Below the pieces are notes generated by a model. It was given only the letters and a program-made list of their open reading frames with translations, did not search any database and was not told where the DNA came from. A stretch of 17,990 bases of DNA, taken from contig JABVXU010000853.1 in NCBI GenBank assembly GCA_013365365.1, positions 1 through 17,990 of the forward strand. The letters run 5' to 3'. Numbering within the stretch: position 1 is the stretch's first letter; each line of letters opens with the position of its first letter. This stretch comes from Cruorifilaria tuberocauda (taxonomy: Eukaryota; Nematoda; Chromadorea; Rhabditida; Onchocercidae). Positions 1 to 8,400 of this stretch are shown here, one piece after another. Both the position numbers and the translations under genes were made by a program.

Positions 1-206
1 AACAAGGAATTTTTTAATTTCTAATTATTAATAATATCTTTGATAATTATCATTAATTTCTTTAATTTAATTTTCATAATTTAACTTTAATTTACTTGAA
101 ACTTTTTAAAATAACTTTAGAATACTTGAAATTGGTATTGAACACAGTTCAGAATAGTTAAAATTAATTTCAATTTCTAATACTTTTACAAAATTAAGTC
201 ATATAG
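1..206. other. AT-rich sequence before the first visible transporter exon
   Basis: No coding signal is seen. It is probably the end of an intron, or the 5' untranslated region, of the + strand transporter. Candidate acceptors are AG at 197-198 and 205-206. No convincing promoter can be seen. Confidence 0.5.
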
Positions 207-406
207 TGGCGAACTACGGATCAGCAACAGATCTGGTCGAGGAATTTCACTGTCACAGTGACGGAAACGTCCAACCGATCACCGATCGACGAGCCATTCG
301 AATCCTATGGATATCAGCCATCATTTGTCTCATTTTTATCACTTCTGAGCTTATCGGTGGTTATTTGGCTCAATCACTTGCAATTGTTACCGATGCTGCA
401 CATTTG
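207..406 (+). CDS. CDF transporter exon A: HCHS motif, TM1, start of TM2
   Basis: The exon ends in DAAHL followed by donor GTAGTA at 407; joining to 533 gives the family motif DAAHLLTDF in phase 0. A donor three bases later at 410 would insert an extra Val and fits the family less well. The 5' border is uncertain: AG at 205-206 makes the exon begin with the split codon xTG, while AG at 197-198 would add three or four residues. The exon is clearly richer in GC than the flanks. A GTG at 206 is in frame but is not a credible eukaryotic start. Confidence 0.85.
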
Positions 407-3360
407 GTAGTAAAATTAACTTTTTAATTTCATTGTTAATATGTGGGATTTAATTTAATTTAATTGTAAAAAAATTTTAAGTAATTAAAAGTAATTTGAT
501 GTGATTTAAGTAAAGTAAATGAAAATTTTTAGCTAACTGATTTTGCCGGTATGTTAGTGTCATTATTCGCTCTTTATATGTCGAAAAGACCAGCATCACA
601 ACGAATGAGTTTTGGTTGGTATCGAGCAGGTAGGTATTTGATATTTTGTATTCCGAATTAAGTATAAGTAAATGATTTATTCAGGTCAAATTTAATCTAT
701 TCGATTTTGATTTTTATTTCAATCAAATTTTGACCTTTTAAAGAAAAGGTTCGATTAGATTTTATTTATTGATTCGTTAAAAATTATTAAAATCATAATT
801 ATGTAAAAATTTAACTTAATTTTTGTCAAGAGAAAAAATAAAAGAGAGCTAAAACAATTGATAGACATGAATGGTTTAAATATTACCGTTTTGATTTTCG
901 GAAAATTTAACAAAAAAAAGTTTGATGAAGGTTAGAGTGTATAAAACTTTTTTATTTGTTATTAAATATAGCTAGCACCAGAAATCAAATTATAATTAAA
1001 AAATTGAGCTTAATGAGAATGAAGTATTTCAGAAGTGATGGGTGCATTTGTGTCCGTTTTTATGATTTGGATCATAACCGGAATACTGGTATATATGGCT
1101 ATTGATCGAATCACTCGCGGTTCTTATCATATCGATGCTTCTATTATGGCAATTACCGCAGCACTGGGTGTTCTTGTTAATTTAATGTAAACTTTTTTTA
1201 GCTTAGAAGTAATTATCGATTTGATATGATATGAAAATGGAATGAAATTTTGATGAAAAATTTCTTTTTAATTTTTAAATTTGCTATTCATGAAAATTAA
1301 TTTATAAAGCTTATGAACTTTTATCAATGATAACTTATTGATAAGATAAGAGAAAAAGGATAAAAAAGTTGAATTAAAAGAGAGTAAAATTTAAATAATT
1401 AGCAGAGAAATTAATTTAAAATTTTACTGAAGAAGCTTGTATAAATTGATATACTGAGAAATAATAGTTAGAAATGATTTTTAAAAATATAGAAATGAAT
1501 TTTAATTTAATACTCTCACCCGGGTTTTCTGAGATATCTTAATATGAAAATGAGCAAGCAGTAAATCCGATGATAAAATCTGTGATTTGAAAGTTGAATA
1601 ATACTTAGAAATGAATTTTAATTTTCATACCTATTTCTGATAAATTACTGTAGAAATGCAAAATCGTAAGTATTTTATTTTAAAAAAAGTTAATTAGCTT
1701 TTATTTTTTTTAAACGAAAGTTAATGAAATTTCAGTATGGCATTATTACTTTATTTTGGCGGACATACACATTCCCACAGTGGTCATGCGCATTTGTCGC
1801 ATTCCACAAATTCCGGTAACACGACTAATATTAACGTACGGGCGGCAATGATACATGTTGTCGGTGATTTATTACAAAGTATTGGAGTGCTTATTGCTGC
1901 AGCGCTTATTCTTTTTAATGTAAGTAAAATTTAGGTTTGAAGTTTTGAAATTAGATGAAATTAGGCGAAATTAAATGAAATGATTCAGGTCATCATGACT
2001 TTATAATTTAGAATTAAGTAAAATTTGGTAAAATGAAATATTTGGCATATCTCGTGGAGATAAACTTATTAGTAAGCAAGGTTAAAGGTTAATTACTCAA
2101 GAAACTCCTCCCTTTTTTACTTTGCAAATGAAATAATTCAAATATTTGAGCGAAAATTTTAAAGAAAAAATGTAAAATTTTCTATTTTTCTTTGCTAGAA
2201 GAAAATATTTCATTTCGAGATTTTAATTTAATTTCAATGAAATTTCTTAAATTTCTACTTTTCTAGGAATCCTGGTCAATCGCAGATCCCATTTGTACAT
2301 TGATTTTTTCAATTATCGTTCTCTGTACGACAATTTATATTGTTCGAGATGCAATGTTTGTTCTGCTTGAAGGTTACTTTCTATTTTTCAAAAAGTTCAT
2401 TTTTTTAATTCCTTTAAATAATTTAAATTTTGAGAATAAAATTAAAATTATTGTTACGCAACAATCGATTAACTATCTCATTTATTGCTAGAAAAATAGA
2501 AAAAAAAATAGGCATGAAAAATATTCTCATAATATGCAAAAGTACAAAATTTAAGTCTTGAAAAATAAATAGTAATTAAAAAAAAATTAAAAATAAATTG
2601 AAATTAAAAAAAAATTAGGTAATTAGAATAATCGATACATTTAAAATAATTATAATAAATTTCAATTATGTTTATGTTAATAATTATTATTGAATTTATG
2701 AAATTTTCAACTTTCATTAAACTCTTTGAACTTTTCACTTTGTCAAAGTTTTTTTCCTGTCAATATTATTGATCATTTGACTTGTATATGTTTATTTTCA
2801 ATTAAAAAATTTCAATTAAATTTCAATTAAAAAATCTAATTAGTAATCAAACTGTAAACTGATATGATGAGATTGCTTTTTAATTTTTTTTTAAATTTTT
2901 TAATTAAATATTTCTAATTTAACATTTCATTTTATAAATTTATTATAATTGTTTTTATACAAAAAACTTTTAATAACTAAAAAATATTAATTATTATCTT
3001 AGATTTTCATTTTAGAAATTCACTATTGTCTTATATATCAGCTTTCCGGAATGTTTCAGGAAAACAACTACTGTTTCAGGTTCACCATCCAGTATTAATT
3101 TCCGTACCGTATTCGATTCATTAGAAGAAATTAATGGTGTGGAAAAAGTGCATAATTTACGGATATGGTCATTAACGCTTGATAAAATAGCTATAAGCGT
3201 ACATTTAGAAATTACGCCAGGCGCAAATGCTCAATGGATTTTAAAACAAACAACGAAAATGTTACGTGATAAGTATAACGTATTGGAAAGTACAGTGCAA
3301 ATTGAAGGTTATGACCCGGAAAAGCAAGATTGCAATCAATGTATACCACCAGCTTTGTAA
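207..3360 (+). CDS. Cation diffusion facilitator zinc transporter (SLC30/ZnT-like), six exons, 5' end missing
   Basis: Joined exons 207-406, 533-629, 1033-1186, 1736-1919, 2267-2372 and 3080-3360 keep one frame and encode about 339 residues up to TAA. The product resembles ZnT2/3/8 and nematode CDF-2/TTM-1, proton-coupled zinc exporters of vesicle or plasma membranes. Seen in order: an N-terminal HCHS motif (about residues 14-17); TM1 (IICLIFITSELIGGYLA); TM2 with zinc-site HLLTD; the loop FGWYRAE; TM3; TM4; a His-rich loop (GGHTHSHSGHAHLSHS); TM5 with the second zinc-site motif HVVGD; TM6 starting at ADPICT; a cytosolic domain with HNLRIWSLT; and a C-terminal CNQC. Both HxxxD motifs are intact, so it should be an active zinc carrier. 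The start codon is not in the window: no ATG lies in frame between the stop at 155-157 and 207. Which of cdf-2 or ttm-1 is the true orthologue cannot be decided here. Confidence 0.93.
533..629 (+). CDS. CDF transporter exon B: TM2 and cytosolic loop
   Basis: The acceptor is TTTTTAG at 531-532 and the donor GTAGGT at 630. It codes for LTDFAGMLVSLFALYMSK and then MSFGWYRA, supplying the Asp of the HxxxD zinc site in TM2 and the conserved loop before TM3. It ends with one base of a split Glu codon. Confidence 0.93.
630..1032 (+). other. Transporter intron 2
   Basis: AT-rich intron with donor GTAGGT and acceptor TTTCAG. Nothing else can be supported in it. Confidence 0.85.
1033..1186 (+). CDS. 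CDF transporter exon C: TM3 and most of TM4
   Basis: The acceptor is TATTTCAG and the donor GTAAAC at 1187. It completes the RAE motif, then encodes TM3 (GAFVSVFMIWIITGILVYM) and TM4 (IMAITAALGVLVNL). The last two bases AT join T of the next exon to make Ile. An apparent ATG-TAA reading across the donor is intronic. Confidence 0.92.
1187..1735 (+). other. Transporter intron 3
   Basis: AT-rich intron with donor GTAAAC and acceptor TTTCAG. No exon, repeat or RNA is recognised. Confidence 0.85.
1736..1919 (+). CDS. CDF transporter exon D: His-rich loop and TM5
   Basis: The acceptor is ATTTCAG at 1734-1735 and the donor the consensus GTAAGT at 1920. It holds the end of TM4 (MALLLYF), the histidine-rich loop (seven His in about 18 residues) and TM5 with HVVGDLLQS, the second HxxxD zinc-site motif. 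The ATG at 1737 is internal, not a start. Confidence 0.94.
1920..2266 (+). other. Transporter intron 4
   Basis: Intron with donor GTAAGT and acceptor TTCTAG. It opens with several variants of a GAAATTAGATGAAATTAG-like stretch (about 1944-1981), probably simple-sequence drift. Confidence 0.85.
2267..2372 (+). CDS. CDF transporter exon E: TM6
   Basis: The acceptor is TTTTCTAG. It encodes SWSIADPICT and the TM6 helix, ending at VLLEG. The donor is the weak GTTACT at 2373, supported because the single base left over joins 3080 in frame to continue the cytosolic domain. If the intron is not removed, the frame runs on to TAG at 2489-2491. Confidence 0.88.
2373..3079 (+). other. Transporter intron 5
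   Basis: The largest intron of this gene and very AT-rich. A second AG, at 3058-3059 (TGTTTCAG), lies just before the chosen acceptor but would change the frame. Confidence 0.8.
3080..3360 (+). CDS. CDF transporter exon F: cytosolic C-terminal domain and stop
   Basis: The acceptor is TGTTTCAG at 3078-3079. It encodes the ferredoxin-like metal-binding domain of the CDF family, including EEINGVEKVHNLRIWSLT, and ends DCNQCIPPAL-stop. The CxxC near the end matches the Cys pair of ZnT2/3/8 relatives, where such cysteines bind zinc and help the domains dimerise. Confidence 0.93.
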
Positions 3361-3736
3361 TTAAAAGTAATTTTTGTACTAATGATTACTTGTTCTAAAT
3401 GAATTCATAGTATTTTATAAATTTTCTAAAATTCAAATTTCAAAATTATAATTGCGCTACTGATTATTCTAATCTTATCACAAGCAAATTTGCATTATTC
3501 TAATCTTATCAAAAATCTTATCACAATTTTCGATTTAATACTAATTCCACTTTTATATTTTATGCAAATTTGTAATTTCAATATTGAATTTTGCGGTTAA
3601 AATTGTCGCTTTTTTGATTGTAAATAAGTTAAAATGAGAAATAGGAAAATTTTAAAGATTACAATTAAAATTAACAATTTAATTGAAATGTATGAATTAA
3701 TTCAATTCTTTCTTTTTTTTCTTTGATTTTGGGTTA

Positions 3737-3742
3737 AATAAA
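3737..3742 (+). promoter_or_regulatory. Candidate polyadenylation signal of the transporter gene
   Basis: The first AATAAA found after the stop at 3360, about 375 bases downstream. AT-rich DNA makes chance matches common, and nematodes use variants too. Confidence 0.35.
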
Positions 3743-4061
3743 AATTTTACTAAATTTTATGTTAGCATCCAAATAAGAAAAGTCCAATTTACTGTTATGA
3801 ATTCAATGCTAACATATATGCATGAATGATATGATATGATTAGCTGATAAGTTAATCAATAAATTCACTTCAGTATGTGTTAAACTAAAATCATTATTAT
3901 TAATTGATAATATTCTTTTGCACAATATAGTTCATCAATATATGAGTATTAAGAGAAAGTTTAAATTAATTAATGATCATGAAATAATTAAAGCTTTTTT
4001 TATTTTATAAAAATGTACGTTTTGTAATTCATTTCAATTTCTTCTCTTTTTATCGTATCAC

Positions 4062-4103
4062 TTCAGGTAATTGATTTCAAGTAATTAATTTCAGGTAATT
4101 AAT
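4062..4103 (+). repeat. Three tandem 14-bp units (TTCAGGTAATTAAT)
   Basis: The units at 4062-4075, 4076-4089 and 4090-4103 differ by one or two bases. A further TTTCAGGTAA lies at 4124-4133. Confidence 0.8.
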
Positions 4104-4300
4104 TTTAATTAATTTTTTTATCATTTCAGGTAAATGATAAAAGTTAGCATAATTAATTAATTTCAATAATTATCGATAGTACAATATAATACTATAACAA
4201 ATACTAATAATATACGACAATCTTGCAGTTTGCACATTTCATAAATAAGTTTTGATCACTGAAACGATAAACAAATCAAAGACTGATTGATAGCTAAAGT

Positions 4301-4321
4301 TTACGTGACGCATTCACGTAA
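4301..4321. repeat. Inverted repeat TTACGTGA / TCACGTAA
   Basis: Perfect 8-bp arms around a 5-base spacer (CGCAT). Each arm carries an ACGTG core like binding sites of bZIP or bHLH factors. Confidence 0.7.
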
Positions 4322-4763
4322 GTAATTGAAAGCAATTTTGCATTTCCTACTTTTTTAGTTCCAATAGAGAACGTGAAAATTAGCTGTTAATTATAATTAA
4401 ACAATCTTTTATTCGAGTAAAATTATTTCGAAAGAGAAAAAAAGGAGAATACAGGAGTAAATAAACAACAAAGAAATGAATGAAAATGAGTGTCACGTAA
4501 GGCATATTAAATATGTGTGTGTAACGTAAAGACTACGTGTACAACGTAACACGTGAATCATGAGAGCATTTCTTCGAGATTAACAATATTAAAGCTGAAG
4601 AAAAACATGGAGAAGAGAAAACTGATAATTAAAATACTTCTTTTATTACCTATTCAAAGTAACTATAATCATTTTGAATTAATAATACTTTAAAAAAATT
4701 GGCAATTTTTTAAATAAAGATCAAGTTGCAATAATCGATAAATCAAAAAATAGCCATAAAAGG

Positions 4764-4783
4764 TTAATTAATTAATTAATTAA
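4764..4783. repeat. TTAA microsatellite, five units
   Basis: Five perfect TTAA units in the intergenic region. Confidence 0.85.
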
Positions 4784-4994
4784 GCATGTGCAGCTTAATG
4801 CCATCTAATTGAAATTAATATTTTAGAATTATTTAAGTGTACTTTTTTTTTAATTTAAAATTACTTCGTATTTCCATAAAATTATTTTTATTAAATGAAT
4901 CATTCCAATTTTTCGTTTAATAATTCCTTATGCAATTAAATTTTTATTGGTTTTTAATTAAATTAAATAAAAAAAAAATAACCTACAAAAAATG

Positions 4995-5017
4995 GTGGAA
5001 AATGTAGTATTTTCCAC
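4995..5017. repeat. Hairpin GTGGAAAAT / ATTTTCCAC
   Basis: Perfect 9-bp arms and a 5-base loop, about 205-227 bases past the LRCH stop codon. It may lie in or beyond the 3' untranslated region. Confidence 0.6.
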
Positions 5018-5195
5018 TTTAATTAAATAATTAATTAATTAGACTATTTTAATTAATAATATTAATAGTTTAATTGATAATAATTAGATTAAACTAATAA
5101 GTTTAATAATTAACAATTTCAATAAATTTAAAAACAAACAACTAACATTTAAAAAGATTTTTTTTTAAAATAAATAATTCTGATTTTCCTAATAA

Positions 5196-5213
5196 TTTAT
5201 TAAATATTTTATT
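5196..5213 (-). promoter_or_regulatory. Candidate polyadenylation signals of the LRCH gene
   Basis: Two AATAAA hexamers on the - strand (5213-5208 and 5201-5196) start 9 and 21 bases after the stop codon. If used, the 3' untranslated region is very short. Chance occurrence is possible. Confidence 0.35.
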
Positions 5214-5221
5214 GAAAAAAT

Positions 5222-5473
5222 TTAAACATTCGTCTGAATATGAGATTGTCCTATCGTTGCTGTTACTGTTTTTGTTGTTGTTGTTATCGTTCCTGTACAA
5301 TTAGTTATTGTTGCTATTGCTGTTGTTGTTGTTGTTGTTGTTATTGTTGTTGTTGTTGTTGTTGTTCGTGAATTAGCATTCGATAAGCTAAATTTATTGA
5401 GGGCTAAGACAGTTTTCGCTAGCAATGGAAGATTTCGTCGTTCCAAAATATCGGCAGAACTACAGATTGAATT
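5222..5473 (-). CDS. lrch: LRCH terminal exon: CH domain end and Thr-rich tail
   Basis: The acceptor is AATTTCAG at 5475-5474, in phase 0 with the exon ending at 9683. It encodes NSICSSADILERRNLPLLAK and then TVLALNKFS, matching the last CH helices of human LRCH (LCLPHHILEEKGL..VTVQALLEL). The rest is a tail of threonine runs (two blocks of seven around one Ile) from ACA repeats, ending TNV-stop. The tail is absent from relatives I recall and may be repeat expansion; a donor inside it cannot be excluded. Confidence 0.88.
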   Translation of the reverse strand, partial: NSICSSADILERRNLPLLAKTVLALNKFSLSNANSRTTTTTTTITTTTTTTAIATITNCTGTITTTTKTVTATIGQSHIQTNV

Positions 5474-8400
5474 CTGAAATTTATTTCAAATTTATTTTTA
5501 ACATTCTCAAAATTTTATATTTTATATTAAATTAATTAATTAATTTTAATTAAAAAAAACAATTCAATGCTTCAATTATAAAGGATTGTTGAAGGATTTT
5601 AGATTTTGTTTATGCAAAATAAAATTTTTATTTTTGAAAGATTTGATCAATGCAAAACCGGCCAATGATAGTAACAATGATAGTTCAAAAAAATTATAAC
5701 AAAATAGACTTTAATAGTAAAAATAATTAAGTATTGATATCAAATACATAAGTAAATAAATCAGGAAGAGTTAAAAGTAAAATACTGATTCAAAAAGTTT
5801 ATTACTTCTCCTAACAGTTTATCAAATAATCATATATATATATATATATACTCCTCTGCTACTGATAATCTCATGATAATTCGGAAAACCGGAAATTTCA
5901 TTTATGAAATTTTAAATTATTGAAAAAAAAAAAGAGAATGAAGACCTGTCATATTCAAAAAAAGGATTTTTTGTTTCCAGTTAGAAAAAAAAAACTACTA
6001 AAAATTACGGTATATGAAAGTAATTAAATTGAAAATTTAATTATTAAATCTGAATTCGAGCGTACTGTATTACACAAGATAGGAAGATAGGATAAACAAG
6101 AAGATAGAAACACGCAGCTTTCGATCACAATGTGAAATAAAAATAATGCATGGATCATAATTAATAAATTTTGAAATTAGAAATTCATAAATGGAAAATT
6201 AAAAATAATAGAAAATCAATATTTAATCATTACAATAGAAAAAATGATACATGATATACTTAACGTAATCACCGTTTTTGATCATAAGTATAAATGTTAA
6301 CACTGGATAACTTAACTTTTTAAAATGAAAGGAGAATATTTGAAATCTTACTAATTTACTTTTACTTATTTGTTGATAAGATAGGTTTTGAGAAAGTATA
6401 GCAATGAAAAGACTGAAATTGAAGAAATCATTAAAAAAAATTTCATCTTATTTTGTATTTTATCTTTAAAATAATACATTACCAAAAAACATGAAAAGAT
6501 CAATTAAGAGATCATGAATATTGAAGCTTTTTCAGGATTTCATATAAAATATAACGTATTTCTTGATCTAATTAATTACAGTGATAAAAAATTGCAATCA
6601 TTTGAAGATTACAATTTTAGATTAAAAAATTTCAAAGTATATATTTATTATCCATATATTGCAGGGATAATATAAATTAGAGTAATCCATATATTTTTTT
6701 ATATAATTAAAATACTGTATTAAAGTAGTGACTGAATTAAAATCGATTTTCAAATATTAAATTTAAAAATTTACGAAGAAAAAATTTTGAGAAATTGTAG
6801 AAAATTTCAAAATATTACACGGTTGATATTACTTCTCCTTTGAAATTTATGCTATTTGAAGTGAAATACTTTAATTGATATCGCTAATATCAATTAAGGT
6901 ATTTCCGGCAATTCATCTGGCTCGATGAATTTTACTTAAACATCGTAAAGCAATTAAATCCTAATTAATTAAGCATATTATACTATAATAAATGGTAAGC
7001 AACAATGAAAATGCATGCATTACATAATAAAAACTAATTTAAGATTAACATAACTGCCCAATCAATTGATAGCCTAATTAAGTAATTAATTAGTCAATAA
7101 AATCGCTTAATCAATTCAAAATTAAAATTTATAAATCAGTGCGAAACATATATAGGCGACGAAAACTGTTAGCATTGTATTGGCCAGCATTCTATCGCTA
7201 AATTCAAATTGTAGTCGTCCCTCAATTACAACCTGAAAACTTTTTTTTTGCTACCAAATATTGCAAAAAGAAAATTATTTGTTCCCAAAAAATTTTCCTA
7301 TCACAATGATATTTGCAAATAAAAAGAATTACTATCATTCATTCATTTATTTTTAGCATGCATACATTGCAATGCATGCATTCATATGTGCAAGTTAAAT
7401 TATGTGCAAATTTCAATAACCAAAAACAGTAATTGATTACATCATGCAAATCTGCCAAATTTCAAATATTATTAATAATTTTTTTCCTAATTAAATACGA
7501 TACATTACCGTAATATGCCCCGCAATTGGATACGATATATTACTGTAAGATATTTTCACAATTAATTTTACTATCATTTTAGTATTCAAAATTTTATTTG
7601 GAAAAAATTTAAAGAGTTACAGAAAACATGTAAATATAGTTTGTATAACTCGTGTTTAGAAGTTTTTTTGTTAATTCTTTTAAAAGTAATGTCAATTCTA
7701 TCTAACTTAGCTCTTCTCGCTATCGTAATTCATTAATATATCAATAAAAAATCAACTTATACTTCGTTGGATTAATAAATTATTATATTTCTTAATTTAG
7801 AAAATTTTAATTTAGATTAAAATCAAATATTATCTTATGTTTTATAATATTTATAACAATTAAAAAATGAAAGTTTAGCCATTCTTTTCCAGAAAACCAA
7901 AAGAATAAATAATATAACGATTAAATAATTAATTAAACAATTAAATAAATAAAAAATAAAATAATAAACAATCATAAGAATGCATAATAATAAAAAAAAT
8001 TCAATTCACTTATTTTATGTAAATAAAGTTAATAAATCTTCTTGCATGAAATTTTTAAAGTAATGAGAATAAAATACTTTTTTTTTGGGAAAAGCAAAAA
8101 AGTCATTTAAATAAACTTAACGTAAGTTAGATAATTGCAGACTAAAAAATGTGCAACATGCAACATGCATCATGCAATTCTGCTAATTACAGCATAAATT
8201 GAATCTCTGCCAAATGTTTCATTAATTTATTAATGATTCATTCTTGAAGTAAGAGTGGTTTCTTTATTAGCAATTAAAATTTAGAAAAAATTTGATAAAA
8301 AATTTACAAAGTATATAAAATAATGTAAGCTAAATATTAGGACATTATTAGAAAAAGGTGAAAGATTAAGTTGAAATGACAAAATTGAAAGAGAAAATTT

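Larger units (their letters stand above)
3361..5221. other. Intergenic region between two convergent genes
   Basis: No coding exon is seen on either strand. It should contain both 3' untranslated regions. Other contents are a 17-bp direct repeat (3464-3480 and 3495-3511), 14-bp tandem repeats (4062-4103), a cluster of eight ACGT motifs (4303-4554), five TTAA units (4764-4783) and a hairpin (4995-5017). Confidence 0.75.

Noticed and set aside
206..427. Free-standing short ORF starting at GTG
   Set aside because: It is transporter exon A read through its donor; the last few residues are intronic and GTG is not the start.
2300..2491. Short ORF as a separate gene, or a truncated transporter by intron retention
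   Set aside because: It is the second half of exon E read into intron 5. The added residues are low-complexity AT translation with no likeness to the family.
5222..5446. Stand-alone threonine-rich peptide or secreted mucin-like protein
   Set aside because: The frame continues upstream to a good acceptor and supplies exactly the missing CH helices of the LRCH protein.
7356..7382. ATGCATGC-rich palindromic words as a functional site
   Set aside because: Short self-complementary words of this kind recur in the window (for example near 7010 and 14966), and the arms are too short to stand out.
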